Shown here: in pieces, positions 1 through 5,055 of the stretch
How positions within the stretch are numbered: the first letter of the stretch is position 1
Layout: the number at the start of each line of letters is the position of its first letter
Assembly (NCBI GenBank): GCA_949287345.1
Contig: CASEGD010000117.1
Span: 1 to 5,055 of the forward strand
Length of the DNA: 5,055 bases
DNA from: an uncultured Phascolarctobacterium sp.
Lineage (GTDB): Bacteria > Bacillota > Negativicutes > Acidaminococcales > Acidaminococcaceae
Direction: 5' to 3'
Notes under the pieces: model-generated
Databases searched by the model: none
What the model saw: the letters and a program-made list of their open reading frames with translations, nothing else
What the model was told of the DNA's origin: nothing
Translations under genes and position numbers: made by a program

Positions 1-18
1 GGATAGATAGCTGCCGGT

Positions 19-60
19 TAAAAATAAAACAGATACCTAACGGTATCTGTTTTATTTTTA
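19..60. terminator. Bidirectional intrinsic terminator
   Basis: A perfect inverted repeat pairs 19-37 with 42-60 around the loop TAAC (38-41), giving 19 base pairs with no mismatch. The core is CAGATACC/GGTATCTG. It is flanked by an A-rich left arm and a T-rich right arm, the usual build of a terminator that works in both directions. It probably ends a gene lying to the left of the window, of which only non-coding tail or the last few bases remain (TAG triplets at 4-6 and 8-10). It insulates the downstream phosphatase gene. Confidence 0.9.
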
Positions 61-67
61 TTTCCTA

Positions 68-76
68 TGTTATAAT
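68..76 (+). promoter_or_regulatory. Extended -10 promoter for the phosphatase gene
   Basis: TGTTATAAT is a perfect TATAAT (71-76) preceded by the extended -10 element TG (68-69). The expected -35 region falls at about 48-53 (TGTTTT), inside the right arm of the preceding terminator, and is a poor match to TTGACA; an extended -10 can compensate for this. Transcription would start near 82-84, leaving a leader of about 22 nt before the start codon. Confidence 0.7.
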
Positions 77-105
77 TTTATTATCATTTATTTCAGGAGT
101 AGTTT

Positions 106-570
106 ATGATTAAAATTCTTTTTATCTGCCTTGGCAATATTTGCAGGTCGCCTATGGCGGAGTTTTTATTAAAAGATATGGTTAAAAAGCGCGGTATTGC
201 CGGTGACTTTTATATTGCTTCGGCAGCGACGAGCACTTATGAAATTGGCAATCCTGTACACCGTGGAACGCGAGCCAAGCTGGCGCAGTATGGTATCAGC
301 GTCGCGGGCAAAACAGCGGTGCAGCTTACCAAAGAAGATTATGCAAAATACGATTACCTGATTGCCATGGATACGGTAAATATCCGTGATATTATGCGCA
401 TTATCGGCAGTGACCCGCAGTACAAGGTATACAAGCTTTTGCAGTTTGCAGGCAGTGAGCGCAATATTGCTGACCCGTGGTATACCGGCAATTTTGATGT
501 TACCTATGACGATATTTACGAAGGCTGCACAGCTTTATTGGATTATCTGCAAAATAAAACTATTGTTTAA
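106..570 (+). CDS. Low-molecular-weight protein tyrosine phosphatase
   Basis: This 154-residue protein has the full length and fold signature of the low-molecular-weight protein tyrosine phosphatases, cytoplasmic enzymes that remove phosphate from phosphotyrosine (some bacterial members act on phosphoarginine). The catalytic P-loop CX5R-S is at residues 8-15 (CLGNICRS): Cys8 is the nucleophile and Arg14 binds phosphate. The general-acid loop is DPWY at 123-126, with Asp123 as the acid. The IAMDTVNIRDI stretch (86-96) is also typical of the family. The ATG is preceded by AGGAG (95-99) at six bases, and no better upstream start exists. The gene stands alone between two terminators with its own promoter. 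No tyrosine kinase or capsule gene adjoins it, so the substrate cannot be inferred. Phosphotyrosine and phosphoarginine specificity cannot be separated by eye. Confidence 0.93.
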   Translation: MIKILFICLGNICRSPMAEFLLKDMVKKRGIAGDFYIASAATSTYEIGNPVHRGTRAKLAQYGISVAGKTAVQLTKEDYAKYDYLIAMDTVNIRDIMRIIGSDPQYKVYKLLQFAGSERNIADPWYTGNFDVTYDDIYEGCTALLDYLQNKTIV

Positions 571-583
571 GCGCAATCTTATG

Positions 584-627
584 GGCTCCGACGTGAGCCA
601 AAGAGGATAGTTCTTACGATGATTATC
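584..627 (+). other. Two small consecutive hairpins after the phosphatase stop
   Basis: GGCTC (584-588) pairs with GAGCC (595-599) around a six-base loop, and GATAGTT (606-612) pairs with GATTATC (621-627) with two G-U pairs around an eight-base loop. They lie between the phosphatase stop and its terminator, so they would form a structured 3' untranslated region. No open reading frame or known RNA family can be assigned with confidence. Confidence 0.3.
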
Positions 628-653
628 TAAGCATTAATATTTAATTTTTTTTC

Positions 654-680
654 AAAGCCTTGCGTATGCAGGGCTTTTTT
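654..680 (+). terminator. Intrinsic terminator of the phosphatase gene
   Basis: AAAGCCTTGC (654-663) pairs with GCAGGGCTTT (668-677) around the loop GTAT, giving ten base pairs including one G-U wobble. A run of six T (675-680) follows and overlaps the stem end. This is a textbook rho-independent terminator in the + direction. It separates the phosphatase from the following hydrolase, which has its own promoter. Confidence 0.9.
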
Positions 681-682
681 AT

Positions 683-710
683 TTGTGCAATTGCCTTAAA
701 ATGTTATAAT
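683..710 (+). promoter_or_regulatory. Promoter for the amidohydrolase gene
   Basis: A perfect TATAAT at 705-710 carries an extended TG at 702-703. A weak -35 candidate, TTGTGC (683-688), sits 16 bases upstream. Transcription would start near 717, inside the palindrome at 714-726, and leave a leader of about 60 nt before the ATG at 780. The decamer ATGTTATAAT (701-710) is identical to that at the phosphatase promoter (67-76). Confidence 0.65.
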
Positions 711-712
711 AA

Positions 713-727
713 TGATATTGAATATCG
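713..727. promoter_or_regulatory. Operator-like palindrome at the start site
   Basis: GATATT-G-AATATC (714-726) is a perfect 6-1-6 inverted repeat. It begins four bases after the -10 box and covers the expected transcription start, a position where a bound repressor would block initiation. Taken over 15 bases, it matches the 7-1-7 Fur-type consensus TGATAATnATTATCA at 11 of 14 positions. The resemblance suggests a Fur/PerR-family or similar dimeric regulator but does not prove one; AT-rich palindromes also arise by chance. Confidence 0.4.
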
Positions 728-779
728 CAAAATTGACTGATTAGGATTTTATTTGATTTGCTTACAAGAAGGTGCAGTA

Positions 780-1602
780 ATGAAAATTATCGATGCGCAC
801 ATGCATTATTTTAATGTTGACGGTTTTAAAGAAGTCGCCGCTAATGCGGGTTACGAAAACACTGCCGCCTGCTGGCAGCAGATTTGCGAAGAAAACAACA
901 TTGTTTTCAGCGTCGCTATGGGCTTTAAACGCGCCGTTTGATGACGATGTTTACAGCCAGCCGCACAACATTGGCTACTGCCTTGGCGTTAAAAGCGAGC
1001 TGATTACGCCGGAGAATGCCGAAAAGACTGCGCTGGAATTTGAATATTACGCTAAAAAGCCGCAGTGCCTCGGCATAAAAATTTACCCCGGCTACCGCCC
1101 TGTTTACGTTTACGATAAACGCCACTGGCCGCTGTTTGAACTGGCGCGTGCTTATGATTTGCCGGTTGCGGTGCATACGGGCGATACTGCTATGGCCGAA
1201 GCGCGCCTGCGTTACGCGCATCCGCTGACGGTTGACGAAGCCGCTGTCGATTTCCCAGACGTGAAGTTTGTTATCTGCCATTGCGGCAATCCCTGGTTTG
1301 CCGATGCTACCGAAGTCGCCGCCAAGAACCCTAATGTGTATATTGATTTATCAGGCTTACTGGAGGGCATACCGGGAGCCGGTTTTTACGATAAGCAAAA
1401 GGCGTATTTTGATTACCTCGCCCTGTGGCTGAATTATATGGGGCGTTGGGATAAGCTGATGTACGGCAGCGACTGGCCGTTGGTTAACATCAGCGATTAC
1501 ATTGCAATTTTAAGCTGCGTTGTGCCGCAGGAGCACCATGAGGAGTTTTTCTATGCCAACGCGCTGAACGTGTACAGCCGCATTAAAAATTTGCTGCGGT
1601 AA
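780..1602 (+). pseudogene. Amidohydrolase-family metal hydrolase, frameshifted
   Basis: The gene is read in two frames. The first 48 residues (780-923) start MKIIDAHMHYF and hold the HxH metal motif (His7, His9), then hit a TGA at 939-941. The rest resumes in the +1 frame from about 922 to the TAA at 1602, with family features GIKIYPGY (Lys at 1078-1080), VAVHTGD (His at 1174-1176), ICHCGNPW (His at 1279-1281) and YGSDWPL (Asp at 1471-1473). Together these are the metal ligands and catalytic residues of the amidohydrolase_2 (PF04909) TIM-barrel family; the substrate is unknown. The start is set by AGAAGGTG (767-774), five bases before the ATG. Rejoined, the protein is about 272 residues, near or slightly short of what I would expect, so a small deletion at the junction is possible. 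Everything after the break looks well conserved, so the lesion is recent or a sequencing error. Confidence 0.85.
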
Positions 1603-1625
1603 GTTAACTTATTTTGCATAAAAGG

Positions 1626-1654
1626 TTGACGTAAAACGCCGCCGATAATATAAT
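1626..1654 (+). promoter_or_regulatory. Strong promoter of the ecfA1-ecfA2-ecfT-truA operon
   Basis: TTGACG (1626-1631) and a perfect TATAAT (1649-1654) are separated by exactly 17 bases, so the site differs from the housekeeping consensus at one position. Transcription would begin near 1660-1662, about 25 bases before the ecfA1 ATG, leaving no room for a riboswitch. No terminator separates this promoter from the preceding hydrolase gene, so some read-through from upstream is also expected. Confidence 0.88.
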
Positions 1655-1686
1655 AGTTAAGTAAATATATTTTGTTTGAGGTTGTT

Positions 1687-2520
1687 ATGCAGAATTTAAT
1701 TGAAATAAAAAATCTGGAGCATGTCTATACCGATACGGACGGTAACGAAGTCAAAGCGCTGGATGGCGTAAGCCTTAACATCGCGCGCGGCGAGTTTGTG
1801 GCAGTAATCGGCGCGAACGGCAGCGGCAAATCCACGTTGGCGCGCCACTTAAACGCCCTGCTTTTGCCGACTGCGGGCAAGTGCATTGTTGCCGGTATGG
1901 ATACGGCTGACGACGATAATTTGTGGAACATCCGCCAGCACGTTGGTATGGTGTTCCAGAACCCGGATAACCAGATTGTGGCAGCGGTGGTGGAAGAAGA
2001 CGTTGCCTTCGGGCCGGAAAACATCGGCGTGCCGCCGCAGGAAATACGCACCCGTGTGGATAACGCGCTGGCCGCCGTGGGCATGACGGATTACGCCAAA
2101 CACGCGCCGCATTTATTAAGCGGCGGGCAAAAACAGCGCGTGGCCATTGCCGGTGTACTTGCGCTTGAGCCGGACTGCATTGTGCTGGACGAGCCGACCG
2201 CGATGCTGGACCCGCGCGGCCGCAGCGAAATAGTCGGCACCGTTAAAAAGCTGAACCGCGAAAAGAAAATTACCGTTGTGTACATAACGCATTATATGGA
2301 AGAAGCCATGCAGGCCGACCGCATCATCGCCATGGATGGCGGCAGAATTAAAATGCAGGGCACGCCTAAAGAAATTTTTGCCCGTGCAGAGGAACTGCAC
2401 GCTATGGGGCTGGAAACACCGCTGGCAGCACAGGCAGCTTACGACCTGCGCCAAAAGGGCGTAAAACTGCCGCAGGGCATTATCAGCGACGAGGAGCTGA
2501 CGGAGGAATTATGCCGTTAA
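1687..2520 (+). CDS. ecfA1: ECF transporter ATP-binding subunit EcfA1
   Basis: This is one of two ABC ATPases that power an energy-coupling factor importer for vitamins or metals; it sits on the cytoplasmic face of the membrane, paired with EcfA2 and bound to EcfT. In the 277-residue product, Walker A is GANGSGKST (42-50), the Q-loop is VFQNPDNQ (Gln91), the signature is LSGGQ (144-148), Walker B is IVLDEP (165-170, catalytic Glu169), the D-loop is at about 172-175 and the switch histidine is His202. A C-terminal extension beyond about 225 is usual for EcfA. The ATG at 1687 is chosen because GAGG (1678-1681) precedes it by five bases; an in-frame TTG at 1672 lacks a site and lies very close to the transcript start. 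It is the first gene of the operon and overlaps ecfA2 by ten bases. Older annotations call this family CbiO, but no cobalt-specific partner is present. Confidence 0.95.
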   Translation: MQNLIEIKNLEHVYTDTDGNEVKALDGVSLNIARGEFVAVIGANGSGKSTLARHLNALLLPTAGKCIVAGMDTADDDNLWNIRQHVGMVFQNPDNQIVAAVVEEDVAFGPENIGVPPQEIRTRVDNALAAVGMTDYAKHAPHLLSGGQKQRVAIAGVLALEPDCIVLDEPTAMLDPRGRSEIVGTVKKLNREKKITVVYITHYMEEAMQADRIIAMDGGRIKMQGTPKEIFARAEELHAMGLETPLAAQAAYDLRQKGVKLPQGIISDEELTEELCR

Positions 2521-3374
2521 ATTTGCAAAACGTAACATTTACATATATGAAAGGCACGCCTTTTGAAAAAACGGCGCTGCACGACGTCAGCCTGCAAATA
2601 GAAAAAGGCGAATTTGTCGCCGTTATCGGGCATACCGGCAGCGGCAAATCCACGCTGGTGCAGCATTTAAGCGGGCTTTTGCACCCCGATAAGGGCAGCG
2701 TAACCGTGGACGGCGTAAACTTAAACGCTAAAAACGCTGCCGCCAAAAAAGCGCGCAACTCCGTCGGTATGGTTTTTCAATACCCGGAACACCAGATTTT
2801 TGCCGAAACCGTTTACGAAGATATCGCCTTTGGACCGCGCAATAAAGGCCTTGGGCCTGATGAAACTGACCGCGCCGTGCGTGACGCTATGGCTTTTGTC
2901 GGGCTTGATTTTGACAGCTTTGCCAAACGTTCCCCGTTCCGCTTAAGCGGAGGTCAGATGCGCCGTGTGGCTATTGCCGGTGTTATTGCCATGGAGCCGG
3001 ACTATCTGATTCTGGACGAACCTTCGGCCGGGCTTGACCCGCGCTCGCGCGACGCCGTGTTTAAAGAGGTAATGGCGCTGTACAAAAAACGCGGCATTGC
3101 CGTTATTTTGGTAACGCATAATATGGAAGAAGCCGCGTGCTACGCCTCGCGCCTGCTGGTAATTTCCGGCGGGCAGGTTATTCTGGACGGCGTGCCGCAC
3201 GATATTTTTACCAACCATAAAGATGAACTGCTGGCAGCTTCCATGGACGTGCCGCCGGTGTACAAGCTGGCAGACTGCCTTAACGCGCACGGCCTTGCGG
3301 TAGAGCGCACGCCGGAACTGGCAGCTTTGGAAAAACAGATACTGGAATTGAGGAGGGCAAAACATGCTGACTGA
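2511..3374 (+). CDS. ecfA2: ECF transporter ATP-binding subunit EcfA2
   Basis: This is the second ATPase of the energy-coupling factor module, 287 residues, expected to form a heterodimer with EcfA1. Walker A is GHTGSGKST (40-48), the Q-loop is VFQYPEHQ (Gln90), the signature is LSGGQMRR (145-152), Walker B is LILDEP (166-171, Glu170) and the switch histidine is His203. The SPF-LSGGQMRRVAIAG context is typical of the EcfA2 branch. All catalytic motifs are intact in both ATPases, so neither site looks degenerate. The ATG at 2511 is preceded by GGAGG (2502-2506) at four bases, inside the end of ecfA1, which it overlaps by ten bases. Its own end overlaps ecfT by 11 bases. Such interlocking reading frames imply translational coupling and balanced subunit amounts. 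Confidence 0.95.
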   Translation: MPLNLQNVTFTYMKGTPFEKTALHDVSLQIEKGEFVAVIGHTGSGKSTLVQHLSGLLHPDKGSVTVDGVNLNAKNAAAKKARNSVGMVFQYPEHQIFAETVYEDIAFGPRNKGLGPDETDRAVRDAMAFVGLDFDSFAKRSPFRLSGGQMRRVAIAGVIAMEPDYLILDEPSAGLDPRSRDAVFKEVMALYKKRGIAVILVTHNMEEAACYASRLLVISGGQVILDGVPHDIFTNHKDELLAASMDVPPVYKLADCLNAHGLAVERTPELAALEKQILELRRAKHAD

Positions 3375-4173
3375 CATCACCTTAGGGCAGTATTACCCCG
3401 GCAATTCCGTCATCCACAAGCTGGACCCGCGCGCCAAAATTATTGCGACACTGCTGTTCATTGCCGCTATCTTTTTTGCCGACAGCCTGCTTTCCTACGG
3501 CGTTCTGGCGCTGTTTGTGGCAGTTGTTATCGGCCTTTCGCGCCTGCCGGTGCTGATGGTGCTGCGCAGCGTCAAGCCGCTGTGGATTATCATTGTGCTT
3601 ACGCTGTTCATCCACGCCTTTACCGGCGAAGGCAAGGACGTTTTATACCAGTACAGCTTTTTGCGCCTGACAACCGAAGGCATTATTATGGGCGTAAAAA
3701 TGTCGCTGCGGCTGGTGTTTTTGCTGCTCATCTCATCAATTTTAACCTTCACCACGTCGCCGATTGTGCTGACGGACGGCATCGAAGCGCTGCTGCGACC
3801 GTTTAAATGCATCGGCGTGCCCGCGCATGAGCTGGCAATGATGATGACGATTGCCCTGCGTTTTATACCGACTTTAATAGAAGAAACCGACCGCATTATT
3901 AAAGCGCAAACTGCGCGCGGTGCGGATTTTGACAGCGGCAGCCTTTTGCAGCGTGCCAAAAACATGCTGCCGATACTGGTGCCGCTCTTTATCAGCGCCT
4001 TCCGCCGTGCGGATGAACTGGCCATTGCCATGGAAGCACGCTGTTACCGCGGCGGCGAAGGGCGTACGCGCATGCACGAACTGGCCTATAAAGCCAAAGA
4101 TTTTATTGCCCTGGCAATAATTATCATTTTAATTGCTGTGCTGGCAGTTATGCGTTGGGGGCTTGGCTTATGA
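3364..4173 (+). CDS. ecfT: ECF transporter transmembrane coupling subunit EcfT
   Basis: This 269-residue integral membrane protein links the EcfA1/EcfA2 ATPases to exchangeable substrate-binding S components. Hydrophobic segments are visible at about 25-39, 43-59, 71-86, 112-131 and 247-266. The cytoplasmic coupling helices between the last two carry the family hallmarks: AQTARGAD with the first Ala-Arg-Gly motif at 184-186, and MEARCYRGGEGRTR with the second X-Arg-X motif at 225-227. The N-terminal HKLDPRAK (18-25) is also typical. The start is supported by AGGAGGG (3351-3357) six bases before the ATG, and the gene overlaps ecfA2 by 11 bases and truA by four. No S component (BioY, RibU, ThiT or similar) is encoded nearby, which fits a shared group II module. 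The transported substrates therefore cannot be read from this window. Confidence 0.94.
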   Translation: MLTDITLGQYYPGNSVIHKLDPRAKIIATLLFIAAIFFADSLLSYGVLALFVAVVIGLSRLPVLMVLRSVKPLWIIIVLTLFIHAFTGEGKDVLYQYSFLRLTTEGIIMGVKMSLRLVFLLLISSILTFTTSPIVLTDGIEALLRPFKCIGVPAHELAMMMTIALRFIPTLIEETDRIIKAQTARGADFDSGSLLQRAKNMLPILVPLFISAFRRADELAIAMEARCYRGGEGRTRMHELAYKAKDFIALAIIIILIAVLAVMRWGLGL

Positions 4174-4940
4174 GGACGTTAAAACTTACAGTTGCCTACG
4201 ACGGCAGCGGTTATCACGGTTTTCAGCGCCAGCCGCGCGATTTAACAGTACAGCAGGTGCTGGAAGAAGCATTATCACGCATTACCGGCGAAGAAGTAAC
4301 GGTTGCCGGCAGCGGCAGGACGGACAGCGGCGTACACGGCAAAGGGCAGGTTGTGTCGTTTACAACGGCGTGCCCGATACCGGCAGCCAATGTAAAAAAA
4401 GCCATGAACAGCATCCTGCCGCCGGATATTACGGTGCTTAAATCCAAAGAAGCCGAAGATGGCTTCCACGCCCGTTACAGCGCCAAATGGAAACGCTACT
4501 GCTACCGCATCGTGCTGAACGGTGAATATGACCCGTTTATCCGCAATTATGCGTGGCAAATGCAAAACACAAAACTAAACGTAAATTTAATGAACGAAGC
4601 GGCAGCACAGCTTTTGGGCACGCACGATTTTTCTTTTTTCCGCTCAAGCGGAAGCGTGCAGACGTCGCCCGTTAAAACAATTTATAAAGCAGCCTGGCAG
4701 GAAACCGCGCCCGGCAATTTGCTGTTTACCATTGAAGGCGACGGCTTTTTGTACCGCATGGTGCGCAACATTGTGTGGAACCTTGTTGAAGTAGGGCTTG
4801 GCAATAAAACAGTTGCGCGTTTTAAAGAAGAACTTGACGGCGCCGAGCGGCATTTTAAAATATCGCCCGCGCCGCCGCAGGGGCTTTACCTTGATTATGT
4901 AGGTTACAGCGAATATTTGCCGCAAAAAAGCGATAAATAG
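4170..4940 (+). CDS. truA: tRNA pseudouridine(38-40) synthase TruA
   Basis: TruA converts uridines 38, 39 and 40 of the tRNA anticodon stem-loop to pseudouridine. The 256-residue product has normal length and shows AYDGSGYHGFQRQP (9-22), the catalytic loop GSGRTDSGVH (47-56) with Asp52 as the nucleophile, the FHARYSA and KRYCYRI region (99-114), HDFSFFR (152-158), GDGFLYRMVRNIV (190-202) and the closing APPQGLYLDYVGY (234-246). An oddity is Trp203 where family members usually have Gly (NIVG). The ATG overlaps the ecfT stop as ATGA (4170-4173), so translation is probably coupled; only a weak GGGGG (4157-4161) could serve as its own ribosome site. An in-frame TTG at 4155 is less likely. No terminator follows; a promoter begins two bases after the stop. 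Confidence 0.96.
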   Translation: MRTLKLTVAYDGSGYHGFQRQPRDLTVQQVLEEALSRITGEEVTVAGSGRTDSGVHGKGQVVSFTTACPIPAANVKKAMNSILPPDITVLKSKEAEDGFHARYSAKWKRYCYRIVLNGEYDPFIRNYAWQMQNTKLNVNLMNEAAAQLLGTHDFSFFRSSGSVQTSPVKTIYKAAWQETAPGNLLFTIEGDGFLYRMVRNIVWNLVEVGLGNKTVARFKEELDGAERHFKISPAPPQGLYLDYVGYSEYLPQKSDK

Positions 4941-4942
4941 GC

Positions 4943-4971
4943 TTGACAAACGCCCAGCAGGTGTATAAAAT
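4943..4971 (+). promoter_or_regulatory. Strong promoter, probably for rplM-rpsI
   Basis: A perfect TTGACA (4943-4948) is followed after 17 bases by TAAAAT (4966-4971), with a TATAAA alternative two bases upstream. It starts two bases after the truA stop codon. Transcription would begin near 4978. Since no terminator follows truA, the downstream gene would be read both from this promoter and from the ecf operon promoter. Confidence 0.85.
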
Positions 4972-4975
4972 ATAT

Positions 4976-5055
4976 ATACGTGATTTTGTGACGTATCTTA
5001 TTAGCCCCAAGAGAAGTTAACAAAGCACACTGAACAGGAAATAATTTAGGAGGGA
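4976..5055 (+). promoter_or_regulatory. 5' leader and ribosome binding site of the next gene (probably rplM)
   Basis: The last 80 bases hold no reading frame of note. ATACGT (4976-4981) can pair with ACGTAT (4991-4996) around a nine-base loop right at the transcript start. A strong AGGAGGG (5048-5054) ends the window, so a start codon should follow about six bases beyond it. In many Bacillota truA is followed by rplM (L13) and rpsI (S9), and L13 leaders that mediate autoregulation are known; assigning this leader to that class is inference from gene order, as I cannot match the consensus by eye. Confidence 0.55.

Noticed and set aside
72..84. ATAAT-TTT-ATTAT inverted repeat at the phosphatase promoter as an operator.
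   Set aside because: It is short, purely A/T, and largely the -10 box itself; it does not match a 7-1-7 Fur-type box when aligned.
386..610. A + strand frame of 74 residues overlapping the end of the phosphatase gene.
   Set aside because: It is an out-of-frame shadow of the phosphatase with no ribosome site and no protein-like features.
924..930. TTTAAAC, a classic -1 ribosomal slippery heptamer, exactly at the amidohydrolase frame break.
   Set aside because: The phase is wrong. The upstream gene reads TTT AAA C here, while -1 slippage needs T TTA AAC. The shift needed to rejoin the gene is +1, so programmed -1 frameshifting cannot explain it.
925..1281. Antisense open frame of 118 residues across the amidohydrolase.
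   Set aside because: It mirrors the conserved coding strand, has no recognisable domain or ribosome site, and the + strand motifs explain the region. Other antisense frames within the ecf and truA genes were dismissed for the same reason.
1672..1686. Upstream TTG start for EcfA1.
   Set aside because: It would start about 11 bases from the predicted transcript start with no ribosome site. The ATG at 1687 has GAGG at good spacing.
1687..4173. Cobalt-specific CbiMNQO transporter.
   Set aside because: The ATPases resemble CbiO, but there are two distinct ATPases, no CbiM or CbiN, and truA plus a ribosomal-type leader follow. This is the general ECF module layout.
1..5055. Mobile elements, CRISPR repeats, tRNA or rRNA genes, toxin-antitoxin or defence genes.
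   Set aside because: No transposase, direct-repeat array, cloverleaf or matching protein motif was seen on either strand. The window is mostly explained by ordinary housekeeping genes.

Overview
The window is a compact, forward-only stretch of a bacterial chromosome, most likely from a low-to-mid GC member of the Bacillota. A lineage such as the Negativicutes is possible but not proven. The evidence is strong AGGAGG-type ribosome binding sites, near-consensus housekeeping (SigA-type) promoters, intrinsic terminators with U tracts, and the gene order ecfA1-ecfA2-ecfT-truA followed by a leader that probably belongs to rplM. All recognisable genes are on the + strand.

Layout: positions 1-60 hold a long, almost certainly bidirectional terminator closing whatever lies upstream. 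A single-gene unit follows (106-570), encoding a low-molecular-weight protein tyrosine phosphatase with its own extended -10 promoter and a terminator at 654-680. A second unit (780-1602) encodes an amidohydrolase-family metal hydrolase that is broken by a frameshift near 921-945. Its promoter carries a perfect 6-1-6 palindrome just downstream of the -10 box. A near-consensus promoter at 1626-1654 then drives four tightly overlapping genes: ecfA1, ecfA2, ecfT (the energizing module of an ECF-type vitamin/micronutrient importer) and truA (tRNA pseudouridine synthase). Immediately after the truA stop there is another strong promoter, a leader of about 78 nt and an AGGAGGG ribosome binding site at the window edge. 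The gene it serves starts just outside the window; by conserved order it should be rplM-rpsI.

How the genes work together: EcfA1 and EcfA2 form the ATPase heterodimer and EcfT the membrane coupling subunit. No substrate-binding S component is encoded here, which fits a shared (group II) module that serves S components encoded elsewhere. TruA is translationally coupled to EcfT by an ATGA overlap but is a tRNA-modification enzyme, so the link is one of co-expression with growth-related genes and not a shared pathway. The phosphatase and the amidohydrolase appear to be independent units.

I see no mobile element, CRISPR array, tRNA or rRNA, and no convincing novel system. The points most worth a second look are the amidohydrolase frameshift, the operator-like palindrome in front of it, and the ribosomal-protein-type leader at the right edge.
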